Assembly: GCA_015657535.1 (NCBI GenBank)
Contig: JADHZB010001724.1
Coordinates: forward strand, 30,357 to 94,356
DNA length: 64,000 bases
DNA from: Nephromyces sp. MM_2019
Taxonomy: Eukaryota > Apicomplexa > Aconoidasida > Nephromycida
Reading direction: 5' to 3'
The translations under genes and the position numbers were made by a program. The notes beneath the pieces were generated by a model, which ran no database searches, was not told the DNA's origin, and was given only the letters and a program-made list of their open reading frames with translations. Of the stretch, positions 24,915 through 38,400 are shown piece after piece (position 1 is the stretch's first letter; the number at the start of each line of letters is the position of its first letter).

Positions 24915-26682
24915 CTAGACGATGCTTCCAATTCCTTCGTTTTACTCATAGCTTTTGGAAGGTTTATTCATACCCCTACATTTTCGGGTTGGGTGAATCA
25001 TGATTATCGTCGTTATAGCCGGTATTCAATATTAAATATGTAGCTCGCTTAACCACAGATGCATTAAGCTTTGAATAGATTGATTTCTTGAACGCGCTAG
25101 CGCTCTCGGAAGATGCGGGGAAAATATATACCATGGTCGGGGAGAAGCACAAATTGCTTTTGCTTCTTGCTATGGAGCAGGCTCACTACCAGACTTGCCA
25201 GTAGGTGAGAAGGCACTTATACAAATTAAAATCAGTCAGGTTATAAAAGCATGCCCTACATAAAATTGCATGCTTAATAGTGACTTTCGTAGCGCATTGT
25301 AGGCATCGAATAATCATCCTACGGAGAAGCACCATAGGACACCAACATTTCTCATATTTCCGCATGACAGAGTAGTACAGCGAGGCTTGGTCGCTTTGGT
25401 TAGTGGGTGGATAATACAACATCTTACAGGTAGTTCTCCAGCGCGAAGCTAATAAGTTTTGATAAATACATTGCTCATGCGAAATTTTCCTCTCATCGAA
25501 TTAATTGGCAAAAAAGTTTGGATTCTTATAAACAGCAGAAATCCCAAAAGCATTACGTATAACCCGCTTCAGTCAGTAGCAAAGAATATGATGAAATGCC
25601 TGAAGGATGTTTGACTTGTCTATGCACAGTGGGAAAATTTGTTTGAGGTTACATGCGCTTGAGCTATTACAAGTATGGCATCTCCAGAGCCACTCAAAAT
25701 TCAAAATTTGGCCAGTAATCTTTTTATGAATATAACGTGTTCGACTAGTTTAAGGAAATGTGAAGTGTTTGGGCACACATTGCACTTATATAAGTGACCT
25801 TAAATCTTATTATAATACTCTACGCATTTCGCATCAGGTAAATATTTTTTTCCACACAACTTTTTGAACCGGTGCCTGCCATATAAGATATTTTGAGCAC
25901 AAGAGCAATAGCGATTCTAATGAACAACTTTGGCTCTGTTTTCATTTACATTTGCAGTTGCAAGAAATTAATGCCATGCTGCTGGAGATATAGTAAGCAT
26001 CATGCAGGTTAGTCTTGATATTCCTTGTATTTTGTCAAGACTATAGCCTTAATGCACTGTTTTACCATATTATAGATTCAATCATTCATAGGACCTTGGG
26101 TGCATACACATGAGACTGAGGAGTGTGGCTTGGGTAGGCGAAACACGTGTTGCATAACAAAGAAGTGATAAAACCTAGTGAATATCACTACTAATGGTTA
26201 GTTTTGAGATAATATACAATCTGTATCCATAAACCTATGGATGCTATCTTTGCCATATACGGCAAGCAGCATAGGTTTTTGCAGAACCATTCGCTAGCTT
26301 GTTTACGAAAGTTCACGAGCAAGTTAATTGATCGGCTTAATAACTGAGCTTTATCTTACTGTCCTAAAAAAGTAGAGATCAGTGAGTTCCTCTTTCCGGC
26401 AATTTCTTAGCGTGGAGAAGTTTTATCTTCATGAACTGCTTTCTGAAACAGCACAAGAACGCTGTTTTTCACGCATATTTCGCGGTTCCACCGCTACATA
26501 ACACTTTCCAAAAAGCCCGGAAGGTAGTAAATCTCGAAGGCTATTCGCTGTATCACATTATCTTCGTAGCAGAAAACTCACGCTTGTCATGTTTAATCCA
26601 GTCGTGATACATTTGAATTTATAGAAAGTATCTTAACGTTGTTTCGTGTTTTCTTTACCGAAAGTATCGCTGCGACAAACAC
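24915..26682. other. Unassigned region
   Basis: No gene supported. A 78-codon ATG-started minus-strand frame at 25186..25422 has two C-x2-C pairs (C-L-Q-C and C-R-A-C) but no splice or family support, so it is not called. Confidence 0.45.
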
Positions 26683-26775
26683 CCTCGCTAGAAAAAGCCG
26701 ACTCCAGGGTTGCAACTGGTAATTGCCACTTAGTGTAGCATCGCCGTTTTCTAGTTTCAACGGTATCGCAGGCTG
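26683..26775 (-). CDS. Probable internal exon of an unidentified gene
   Basis: 31 codons, phase 0 to 0, between an AAG acceptor and a GTGTTT donor on the minus strand. The translation (L-E-N-G-D-A-T-L-S-G-N-Y-Q-L, then P-W-S-R-L-F-L-A-R) reads like a folded beta domain and not like chance sequence. Just upstream on the same strand, 26911..26971 (V-L-A-Y-R-L-A-R-Y-S-R-P-E) and 26818..26867 (ending K-T-L-A-L-I then TAA) also join in phase, but that stop conflicts with including 26683..26775 in the same transcript. The gene structure here is therefore unresolved. Confidence 0.35.
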
Positions 26776-26975
26776 CTTGCAATAGCTACGGAGATCGTAC
26801 ACTAATAGGTCATCATTTTAGATAAGCGCCAGAGTTTTTTTAGCATGAGCGTACTCTTGACTATCTGCTAGCTGCTTGCTCAATGGGAAAGCATTATAGT
26901 GGTTGCTTACGCTGCGTTGGCTCTGGTCGGGAGTATCGAGCTAAACGGTAAGCTAACACCCCGAAATAGTGCTTG

Positions 26976-29331
26976 CCTAAATATATAAGTTTCTGTATAC
27001 CAGAGAAATTTCATCAAGTTGCAAAGATGCTTTTTTAAGCTAATCCTTTGGAGCGAACGATACGCAAGGCCGGTTAGAGCTCCTAATAGGTGACGCAAAT
27101 GCGTTGCTGCAACAATTTAACCACTTCTATGTGAAACCTTTGTCGTTCGATTTATTTTGAGAAAAAGGAAACTGTTTTTATTCCTAGTGCTCTATGGGCT
27201 TGGCAGTCAAAGTACTTTTTTGACTCTTTTTCTCAGAATTAATGTGGTATGTGTTCATCATTGAGTAACTTGATGAACGATAGCCTGTTAAATAGTGAGT
27301 TGCTCTGAATTGGAATTTTGGTATTACATCGACTATGAGGATTCATTGAGGTTAGAAAGAGCAAATGCCATAGTGATAATATCTTGTGGCCTGCCAGGGA
27401 GAATTTTTTAAGAATTCAGTTTAATCACTTCAACCAATTAACTTATCTCACATTTCCATACAGGCACTCACATTTGAAGACTCGCACTGCGCACTTTAAT
27501 TTGCTGCCTGAGGCTACTATGAAATTGCTGCTTATGTGCGTATAATTTTGCTCTTTTGTATGTCGAAGTATACACATTTTGAGGATATACCAGTGCATCT
27601 AACGCTTGCCGCTGAACACGCTGCGTGGCCTACCTGCCTTGCGTATGTGCAAAAGAATTCTTACTCAAGCCTGCATTGGGGAGTAGCAGCTACCGATATT
27701 ATCAAGTAAGTTTCTCGTGAATTAGCTTCAATATAGGGCTCGCTGGAATTGAATGGAATGCAACTGCTTATCTCCAAACGAATTTTGCTCCCTCAACTCA
27801 TGCTACCATGCGGATCCTTCCTTGTACTAACTCTTCTGTTACATGTCTAATTTTATCTTGAGCGAGCATTAAACTTTCACTATTCAGTTAGTATCATGAA
27901 AGATAAAAGGAGTGAGAGCAGTAGGGCAATGCTGTCACTTTTACTTTGCTTTGTTGCTATCCTTCGCCTAGTATTTATTGTGAAAGCGTTTGTGATTTTA
28001 CTTTAGAGCATGAGATTTCCATCACATAAATGATTGAATTAAGGCTTGCTGGTTATTACCTCCATTCGAATGATACGGCATCAAATTTTGCAACTGCTTA
28101 ACTGCCTATTAAATAGTCGTGCAGCTTTTTTCTGCAAGGGATACCTGGTTCTAAGCCTTTGGCTTTTTTTCCTGAAAGTTGGATTCGAAACAGCTAGTGG
28201 AGGCACATTTTTGTATTGCTGAGAATTAGAATATGTGGCCCCCTATAGATTTATCTAATTCTACTGATCCGATGTAATTTCTCCTCTATTTGGCACCAAA
28301 TTCTTTTCTATATCTCTATTTAGTCTTGAAACGTTCGGTCTACTTGCTTGCTTTGTTGCACACCATGCAGCCTCGGTATATGTTTGTTTAATAACTTGAT
28401 TTCTAGCGAAAATCTCTTTTTGTAGTTACCAATGGATCCTCTTAATTATCTCAAGAACAAATAATTGCATAGCAACCTTTTCTGTATTTAATATTCCCAA
28501 AGTATATCCCCCTTCCCTAATACGTAGCACGTGACTGTCACGCGCATTCTGCTTTAGCTAACTATTTTGGAAATTTCTTCCATCTAAACAACCAGATGCA
28601 ACTTTAGCTAAATTCATACATGTTTTTAACATGATTTAATCCTTTCTTTTGATTGTTAATGGGTGCTACACTATCCGAAATCATAAAGCTATTATATTTT
28701 TAAGTCTTGTACAGCTGATTTTGGCTTAATTTTTCTCCCCTGCTAGTTAGTTTTTTGCCTGTCTTGTCATTCCTATTCTCTTTATGCGCTGGTTCTCGTT
28801 TGTGCTTTTATATTCCGTAGCTAAAATCCTAGTAAAATATTTAATCGTTCAAACTATTTTCAATGCGTTCAACAGTTCACAAGATATTTTTGTAGCTCAT
28901 GATTTATGGAATTTTATTTTCCTCATAAACTGAATGCGTTTTACCTGTAGAAATGACGTAATTGATTTGTTTCTAACTACTAGCTGTTGCCTTTGGAGCA
29001 AATTTTTAAGTTGGTTCTGGTTTTTCTCATGATCGCTTATCCTGGCACTCATAGATGTCTGGCACACTGTCTGGCAGTAATGATTTAGTTGATTCACTCA
29101 TCTTTTGCAATTCACTCCAATGGCAGATTCTTGCACCTAAGGGCTACTTAAATACTCTCTATGTTAGCTCCTTAAAAGGGATAAGTTAAATGCTCTAATC
29201 TAAGATGTATTTCCTGTGAGTTATTTTTAGGAGCATGAACGTCTCGAGATGTAGCTACGTGACAAAATTTTGAGGAGTCGTATTTTACAGCAGTCCAAAT
29301 TGAGTTAATATAAAGCTATATTTGTTCGAAA
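26976..29331. other. Upstream flank of NAA20; no gene seen
   Basis: T-rich on the + strand between about 27.1 and 29.3 kb. No exon chain, RNA gene or repeat was recognised. Confidence 0.5.
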
Positions 29332-30389
29332 ATGGTGACATTGAGGCCCTTGCAGCCGTCCGATGTACTGCATATTAACCGGATCAACCTGGATGAATTC
29401 ACTTCAACTTTTTCTGGTGAAACCTACCTTAAATATATTGCGCAGTGGCCCTCTTTTTGCATTGCTGCTGAGTCATCCGATGGAAATCTTGTGGGATACA
29501 TGATAGGTACGTACATGATTCCATGGTGGCATGCTGTAGATATTTTGTCACCGATTATTCCGTTTAATCATTTAGGACGCAAAATTTAATGTATTGCTAC
29601 GCTTTCCTCTTTAGAGCAGCATTTTGTGCCCGTGGGATTTTAAGTTTTGCTATTCAAGCGATTTGTAGTTGCTTTGTAAGGATGCGGGTTATTTCAGTTA
29701 TCAGATAGCTGAAAAGCCGGTCGATTCCCAATATGACATTGAATTTTTAGCCTTTTTTATTTCGAGGGGCTTCGCGAGTAGTAGTTGGATGGGTAATAGA
29801 GACTTAGCTGCACTGGTCCATAATTCTTTTTTCTGCGCTGCTGGGAAATTCCAATTTTATAGGGCTTCATCCTGCTAGAGTTGTGCAACACTTTCGGCAC
29901 CTGTAGCTTAATTGGATAGAGTATATGAGTACGGATCATATGGTTAGGGTTTCGAGTCCCTCATTACATGGAAAATAAAAAAAACCAAGGATTTTTATGC
30001 GCTGCTGCTAAGTCGTTGTATTTTTAAATTGCCAATGTCTTTATCCGGGTAGTCTTAAGAATCTTATCGTGGAGATTATTTTTCAACCATATCGTCATAT
30101 TCTTCACTTTTCAGCTCGTCCCCACCCTCCGCCTGAGCCTCGATGCCACATCTTCGCAGTCTCTGTGGCTCCTTCCCACCGAAAAGGTGGGCTAGCTCGC
30201 CGCCTTTCCCAGCAGTTGATGATTGAAGCAAAGAAATTTGGAGGAGAATTTATCGATTTGTACGTCAGGGAATCTAATGTTGTCGCGCAAAAGTTCTACA
30301 AGCAGGAGGGATACTTCCCATATCAGGTGGTATACAATTACTATTCCTTCGGCGAAAACGCCATTGATATGAGAATAACACTTCGTTAA
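29332..30389 (+). CDS. NAA20: N-alpha-acetyltransferase 20, NatB catalytic subunit
   Basis: Two exons, 29332..29506 and 30115..30389, with a 608-nt intron (GTACGT..TTTTCAG, phase 1), give 149 residues; human NAA20 is 178. The N-terminus M-V-T-L-R-P-L and the I-N-L-D-E-F-T and Y-L-x-Y-I-A-x-W-P elements match NAA20, not other GNATs. The acetyl-CoA loop R-x-x-G-x-A is present as R81-K-G-G-L-A86 after V-S-V-A-P, followed by I-D-L-Y-V-R-x-S-N-x-V-A and Y-K-Q-E-G-Y. By family it acetylates nascent proteins starting Met-Asp/Glu/Asn/Gln on the ribosome, together with NAA25. It is shorter than animal orthologues at the C-terminus, which ends M-R-I-T-L-R, matching the conserved D-M-R region. Identity is firm. 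Confidence 0.95.
29897..29970 (+). pseudogene. tRNA-Arg(ACG)-like sequence inside the NAA20 intron
   Basis: Starts GCACCTGTAGCTTAATTGG and continues with a paired anticodon arm TATGA-GTACGGA-TCATA (anticodon ACG) and a T-arm-like AGGG-TTTCGAGT-CCCT with one extra loop base. The 5' acceptor strand GCACCTG has no complementary 3' strand (ATTACATG follows). It therefore looks like a decayed tRNA-Arg gene or a tRNA-derived element, not a working tRNA. Confidence 0.6.
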
Positions 30390-32402
30390 GAAGCTGAGGA
30401 GGTACTTGCCGAAAAATTTCTTATGGAAGGTTACTATTTTGCAGGGTGATATGGCGGAGGATCATACATTGGTAGAGCTCTTCCCGTATAAATGCACCCT
30501 TCTTAGGCGGTATGCGACTTAAAAATGTTATAAAAAATGTATACATCGTACCAGCCGTATAGATTACTATAGTGTGTTAGCCCAGGATATTTAGCGTAGA
30601 TGCAGATATGAAGACTAAATTTTCTCCAAGGACCTGGAAGAAAAGCTGGAGAATGCAGTACATAGTGTCACTATATAAGCCAACTATGAGTTTGGAAGTC
30701 ACTACAAAGAGATCTCTACTTTTAGCTCATTATGTTTAACATTTAGATAGTAAAGCAGTTTTTGCTACCGGGTATGCGTGCTTCGCCTTTTTTTGAGAAA
30801 CAGATTTTCATTGTTGCTGGCTTGGCCTTTCACATGGCTGGCACATTTTTTTTCAACAATAGAAGCACTGCAAAATGAATCGATTATGACTGGTTCAAAG
30901 TGTGTATCCAGCATTTTAATCAATGGCAAGGCCATCGAAAAGAGGCTTGCAAAATGCTTTGTCTTGTTGGCGACTTGTATATCTTGTTACGCGAATCCGG
31001 CACTAATTCGATCATAATATGTTTCGGTACTTGCGATTTTAAGTGCTTGGAGGTGGTTTTAGCGCCACTGAAATTTTTAATCCATTGTATGTGTGGGTGT
31101 GTTCAGCATGTGTATGTGTGTATGCATAGTATGTGTGGGTGGTGCTTTGTTTAAATACTAGCATTTTGTGGGTAACTGCCATGAATTTTTTAACGAATTG
31201 GTTTGTGTCTTGGCCTGTCTTAAACGACATGTGCAACTATCCTACCCAGTTGGAATGGCAAGTTTAGGGAACTACTTCTACTCAAAAGGTAGCTGAAGCT
31301 TTCAAAGATAGAAAGCTTCTTTTTAATAAGTTTGAATGCTCTCAGTCTGTTTAATTTGCTCTTATTTGCTCAAGTGTTAACATATAAAGCGCACAAATTT
31401 TCAGAGTATTTTCGATTACCCCAAATTACCCTATTCGAATCCTTTCATCCAATAAGTTTTAGTTGTGATCTTGCACCATATGCTGAGCTAAAATTCATAC
31501 GCGTTGTGGGTAGCATAGATCGCTTCACGAACGGAATGTTCTTGTTTGAAAAACTTAAGAATAGATTCATATTAATGCATCATCAAGAAAGCTAGTCTTG
31601 CCCGCCCTTTTTTGCGAAAATCAAGGTAAGGGGGCATGCAGAATGAAGCTGCGCGCATTCCATTCTTTGCGCTTCGAACTTGGAAATATTAATGTATGGG
31701 CGGAGGCAAAAGCGCGCGATCTCTGCCAGATTTTTGCTCTACTTTAGGCGCCATCTTGAATAGACCGCAACGAAGTAATACTGGAAGTATCTAAAAATGT
31801 AATATATACTAAGGCAAATCCGGTGTAATTCTTCGCAAGCCAAGGGATTCTTTAAACACTATTATATATCCTTATTGAATTTCGCGATGATTCTCATAAT
31901 ATCTGAGGGCGTGTAACGTTGGAAGATGATTTCTGTAATTTTTAATAAAAGCGCGAAAATAGTTTGAAGATCGGGGATTTTTGATGCTGAAGCTCGTCAG
32001 TACACTTCCGCTTGCAAGCTACAATACCTTTGCGTAGCACCTTGATATTACCTGTGGATAAACAGAACCAAAATTTGCCAGCGATAAGGATTATATCTGC
32101 AATGGGATCTCAAAAAAAAAGCCGAAAATTCTCCGCGGAAACGGATAATTACCGGCTTTCATCGGTTCGTGTGTGCATAATTATTTACCGGCATGATTTT
32201 ATGCGCATGAAGCGGTCCGAGAGCTGAACACTTTTCATGGCTGGCTTTAACTACTCCGCTACTGTATTTGATAATTGTATTGGATTCCGCGCTGGTGAAA
32301 ACTTATCAATTCAGCCGCAAAAAATGTAAAAAATCAGAAACGTGCAGGCAGAGACGTCAGCAGCCCCGCTGAACTATTCAAAATCCGCGGGAAAATTAAA
32401 GG
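30390..32402. other. 3' flank of NAA20; no gene seen
   Basis: No supported exon. A TG-rich patch (TGTGTGGGTG-like) lies at about 31085-31145. The + gene NAA20 and the minus gene ending at 32403 converge here. Confidence 0.5.
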
Positions 32403-35400
32403 CTAATAGCTCCAGCCATCGAGCTCCCAACAAGTTATAAACTGCCATGTCCATCATATCAATCAAGTTATCAAAATGGTAGAATGTTAGCTTACCTCCT
32501 CGCGCCTGCACCTCACGCCGTGCAGGCATTCTTCCAACAAATCAGCTACCTTCCAGACGTCGAAGTTGTATGGGATCTGAGAATCGAAGAGTTATGCAAT
32601 ATAGTAAAAACGCTGTTGTGTTAGAAGCATAGTTAGACAAGCAAGAGCAATGAGACACTAAAAAACTCGCATGACATGTGGTTCTAGAATAAGGTGGGCT
32701 GAGTGCCACTCATGCAGTGTTAATCCTTGGAAGAAACAAAAAATGCGGGTTAAATCGGAACTACAACTTGCCTAGCTTTGTACTCTAATGGCACAGAAAT
32801 AAGCGTAAAATATTTTAATCATACAACAAAATTACGAGCATCAGATTACCATTTACCCCCCTCTTGCCCTTAAGTCAATCAGCTGCTTTTCTCTCTTCCA
32901 GCCAAATCTAATACTCAGAGCTAACTGAGTGATTATAAAAACTTTTTAAAAAGAAATTGCAACCAAAATACTGCTTTAGAAACAGCAGTAATCTCAAAAT
33001 TGCATAAATTCCTATGATATCTCCGGAAAAGCGTCATCTTGCACTATTTTTTTATATCATAGCAGGTAGTTCTCATTCCAAGTTATGCCCACACTAACAC
33101 AAGCGCTTGAAAAGTCTCAAAAAATGAAATTTGCAGGGGAATGATATTGCTATGCTTAACTTTTTCTGTTTAGTCTAGAGACAGCCACAGATGCAGCCAC
33201 ACACATAGTTATGGGCAAACCCAGGGACGCAACCATACAGATAGTCACACACACACATTCTCACAGCCACACACATGGTGACGCACACACACATTCTCCC
33301 AGCCACACACACAGCTACTTGCTCCCTGTGTGCCCACAGGACAGTAATGCTAGATGCTATTACCCATGCCAAATTATATTATCGGTAAGCGTGCAACATG
33401 AATATACACTATAAGTGTACATACATGCAGATATACAAGTGCATACAAGATTATTTCGCATAATAAAGTAACGGCATTGTGAATTACTCATGCCCATCTC
33501 TCAATACGTTAAGCTGCTTTACGTTCTATTCTCGCAAAACAATTTATGAATGCCTTAAACCTGAATAAATCCATTCTGTTTATTCGCCTTGTACTCATGA
33601 CAAACCGATATAAGGAGGGGAACCGGCGTTTTTGAACACTTCATTGCAGAGAGCAGACGCTGCAAAAGTCGTAGATCTTTCGAGCTTGAAAGGCCCTTCA
33701 TGCCACTAAGGCGAAGGAAAGCCTCCTGTGAGCATTATAGCATACAGCATAGGTACTAAAGTTTGATCTTCCCTCTAGAAAAAATTTTGTCCTAGTATCA
33801 GCTCCTAGGCAGCACCCTCTGATATTTTTCAAAACTAACTTCTACAACTCTTTAAATCAGAGGAATATGGCACCGTAGATTAAGCAAATTTAAAACTTCA
33901 AATAAACTCACTCAGCTTCATGGTAGTTACATTTGTATTCTCACTCTGTTCCAGGAGTGATAATACAAATGCTCTAGCAATGCCCGCTAACTGTGCATTT
34001 AAGTGCTATTATCCAAGTAATAACTTGCTACAAAGGCTTCCTGGAAATACCGTATTATAGGGCAAAAATAGCAGGAATCTACACATGAAATTCTTTCAAA
34101 AGCATAATGGCATCGATGCACTTTCAAAATAGCACATATTCAGCTGAATTTACAGCGGTATATCAGCACCGTGAATCAAGATATACTAAAATCTGGTAAG
34201 AGAAACAAACGGGTAGTCAAACTGATAAGAAACTCATCTAAGAGTGTGCAGTCATGAAGCGAGTAAATTTATAGGAAAAAAGGCAACCTAGTTGCTTAAA
34301 ACTATCAACACACACAAAGAGAGAACTGCAAAGGGAAAAAATATAGGTGAATAATGTAAATTAAAGTTCTTTCCATTGACAGCCCCGTTTTTCGGAGCTA
34401 ACAGGTGCCTAGAATCTTAAGTACTCAAATGAATAGTATTAAACCAAGCGATAAGATGCTTATCATGACACCTTATCGCCGTCCTTAAGTAGCCTTCCAT
34501 AACTAAGCTACAATGCATGTACTAACAAATTAATAAGATACCATGCATTCCATATACGCATTAAGCTATAAAAAAGTAGTGACAGAGTAAAAAAGCCACC
34601 TTCCTGTTCATACAGCCACAATATATATCAAAAAAGGCAATACTCCAATATAATCACTCAGTAGCTCGGAATTGCCACACACACACATGTAAGCGGTGCT
34701 CGAAGCTGTCTGATTTTCGTAGTACCTTAAGAACTTTACTCTTAAAGAGCTAATCTTATGAACCGTGTAAAATCATGGATACGTCGGACTAGCAGACAAA
34801 AACTTAAATATTTCATCAAAACCTGCTCCTACAGTAAGCCTAAGCAACCACAAAAAAAACTTGAAATACGTCAAACATCCCATAAAGAAAGGCAGCAAAG
34901 GTCAAAGTTAAGTAAAACCAAAAATTCTGAAAATTTCTCTAGCAATAGCAGTACTATCGGGCTTAAAAACGCACCTCTTTTTGTTCTTCAGTCAAACCCT
35001 TTTGCATGAATATCAGGTCTGGGTGATATCCATTCTTGACAATAAATATTTTCTTGTAGAGCTCATAGAGCTGCAATTTAGTGGATTCATTGCCAAGGTC
35101 GGATTTTTCCCCTGGACTTTTCGGATCTTGAAAATTGCTCCTTCCATTTATCTAAGACAAAGCTTAAAGCTGTAATCATCAATCTTTTCACTAAAAAAAT
35201 CAGACGTATAAAATATAAAAATCATATACAGCAAAGAATTGAATGCCATATGCAGCTCCCGGAAAAAAATGTATTTACGGCAGGATAAGCACTTTATAAT
35301 CAGCAACAGGCGTAAATTCGATAGTTTTGCAAGGAAAACCGCCCGAAGATCAAAGTTCCGTAAGTAAAAAACGTTTTTTTTTCATATAAAAATAGACTCT

Positions 35401-38400
35401 TGAGAGAAGCTACCATATAAAGTGATGATAATCCATTAATAGCTACTCTAATTATCCATAAATAAAATGTTGACTATCAATTAACATATGTATTACGCTG
35501 CTGATTTTGTCAGAAAAGTCCACGAAAGACAGCCAAAAAGTGAGTAATAGAGCTTAACTTTAGCTTCTAATGTTAAGGATGTCAAAAGTTGGAGTGAGCT
35601 TGAAGGAAATCATCAGGATTTAGAGGGCAGCTCTTACCTTTCTATAGGCAGCCTCGCAATACCTATTGAAATCTTGATGATAAAAGCCACGCCTGCGAAG
35701 CTAGAAATCAAGAAAAGTGAAAAAAAATTTTGATGACTGAAATTTTCGAGCGTAGAGTCTGTCAGCATCGGCACTCTGAAGATTGCAACAAATTTAGCCT
35801 ACACATGGGAAGGTAAAAAGCACACATTATTCGCCGAAAATATCAAGGAGTGTGTCATGAGTCAGCCAGCCTACAAATTTCTCCGAAATAAACTTCGCCA
35901 TACCGTTTAATAATTACATGCCTCAGTGCGATAAAAGTCAATAAACTCAGATATCACGAACAATATGAATGCTCAGCCTAAATGAACGGTTATAAACCCT
36001 AAACCCTAAGTCCAAATGAAGGGCCATGAGTGATGGAATTTTCACAATAAAAGCATCAAGAAAGTAAGCTAGATGATGTTAGAACCTTATGAGGCGGAGG
36101 CCTAAGAGTAGCATGGCAATCCATATGCCCTTGTAGCTTTCTGCTTTCAGGCCACCTCCTTGAACAGAATTCACTGTAAAAAGTAAACAAACAAGAGATG
36201 AATACCAGTACGTATCCATTATAAAGAATAGAGACAAATGGACGCTACTGAAATAGTGAAATCAACCATGATTCCAGGAAAAAGCCATGTGTCAATATTT
36301 GCTTCCGTGTGTGTCGATATTTGCTTCCGTGTGTGTCAATATTTGCTTCCGTGTGTGTTGATATTTGCTTCTGTGTGTCAATATTTGTTGAGTGCTTTAT
36401 ATCGCATTGAAACAAGCAAAAAAATAAAAAAGATACATAAACCCAAGTGACAGAATAGCACGATACTTGAATGAACATCATATACATTGCAAAGAAACGT
36501 ATTTGAATAAACTGCATATATAGCACTTCATTGAAAAGATTTTCTATAGGAATCGAACGAGCTAAAAAAACAGGTCATGCAAAACAAAAATGAATCGAAA
36601 ATTTTGTCTTTAACAAAAGAATCTTATTTAATTACCTGAAGCTGACGTACTTCCTTCCTATTTCTTCATTCCTCACTAAAGGGGAGTCATAGAAAGCCTC
36701 CAAGCTATAGATTGATTCTTTCATGATAGCTTTTAAAATTTCTGATTCTCGGAATGAATCGATTTCATCCCTGAAAAGAATCGGCATCGCAAAGTACCTT
36801 CGGTACAACGATCTTCAGAAAGCCAGAAAAAATCTATGCACACTAACCCTATAACCCTATAACTTGCGAACTTTTTCAGCCTACTAAATAACAACCTTCT
36901 ATGCACCAAGGATAAGAACGAGTACCACGCAAAAAAAAGCAAAAAACTCATCTCTGAAGTTCTAAATTAGCCAAATAGAAGGCAAACAAAAAAATGCCAT
37001 TCCTTAGCAAAAAAGAAGAAATTAGAGGCAAAACAAGCAGCGAGAAATCTGCAATAAAAGGCATTTCTGCTCGAAAATTTTGACCATATTTCAATGCAGC
37101 GCCCTCATGAGCACCGCATGAATGAGGAAAACCTTCAAAATTTTTTTTTCAGCATATTCAACTTGCCCTGCTTAGGTGTAAAGGATATGTCGGAAAAAGA
37201 TAAAAAACAGCAAAAATTTGTGTCATGGTATTCTTATTTAGTTCTATGCGGCCTCTTATACTGAGCCAAAATTCACAAAAAAAGTACTGCATTATAATTG
37301 AAATCCCTTCTTTGCCAATTCATAGACTACCTGGAAAGTTTTTCCTTGACTGAGAAATCCTCTACATTATGAGAAAAACCTCTTAATCGGTCGAAATCTT
37401 CTTCTGGTGAATCAATGCTGGTCAAACTTTGGATGCTATTTATGAGCCTAATTCGAGAAAATATAATACTTAAGCAATAAGCGGAATGTGTGGCTAGAAG
37501 ACTTGATGAAAGGACTGATCGAAGTGAAGTAGTTCATAGAGCACCAGCCAGAGACACCAATAACTGAAATGCATTATACATAATAATATATTTATATATC
37601 AAGATTATAAAATGATCTTCACAGTGATACTAAAGCTCTAAAAACAGCATCTGATGAATCCTATAAAAAAAATCCTACCAAAATCTAGCCAAAGATTATG
37701 CCTAGTAAGCTGCTTCTTAGAGAGTGAATTTTTTCAACCAAGCATTATAGATGTCGTTTTTCAAATAGTTAAAATCATCGCGCGATTTAAACTTTGCAAA
37801 CGACGGCTTTTCTATTAAAAAGCCATATAAAGAAGCCTGTCACAACTTTAGTATACAATAAAAACCTCTTTATACATTAAGTTTTGAAATACCAAAGTGA
37901 AATTTTAAGTAATTCATCAGTACTTTTGTTTTTGAAAATTGAAGCATAAGCTTAGAGAACCCACTGAGCGTTGAAATAACATACGTAAAGCAGCTTGAGC
38001 CTTTGCGACAGAAAAAATCCAGCAGCACCACAATAAAAACAAGTCAGGAAAGCTCAAAAGATCAACTTCAACATTTTCTTCTTCGTACAAAGATGATAAA
38101 AGCCCAAGACATGGCAGGCACTGAAACTTCTGAAAATATATTTAAAGAGTTCCAATCATTGCTCAAGAGCCTAAAAACTGGAAGAAATCAAGGTTAAGCT
38201 AAGATTTTCGACTAGAAACTAGAGTAAACCATAAATTCCAAGTTATCTCGCTTGATTCGCCACGTTTTCCCTGCAAAGTTTCGCTGAATTTAGGCGAATT
38301 TATTTTAATTACAAAAACTTCAAAATTGTTTAGCAGTGCTAATTTCGAGTTGAGGGTGAAGCAGAAAACATAAAAACACCAATACATGTGATACTAACAC

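Noticed and set aside
25186..25422. Cysteine-containing 78-codon frame as a zinc-ribbon protein
   Set aside because: Cysteine spacing fits no zinc-binding family I know and there is no splice or neighbour support.
33178..33330. CRISPR-like array
   Set aside because: Units are degenerate CA-rich microsatellite sequence without unique spacers, in a eukaryotic genome.
35994..36009. Telomere or former chromosome end
   Set aside because: Only two heptamers, located inside an intron of a gene that continues on both sides.
37985..38129. A single long exon reading F-Q-C-L-P-C-L-G-L-L on the minus strand
   Set aside because: Two shorter exons (38089..38170 and the 16-nt 37985..38000) give matching phases upstream and a pyrimidine-rich acceptor; the long frame does not join to the upstream exons.
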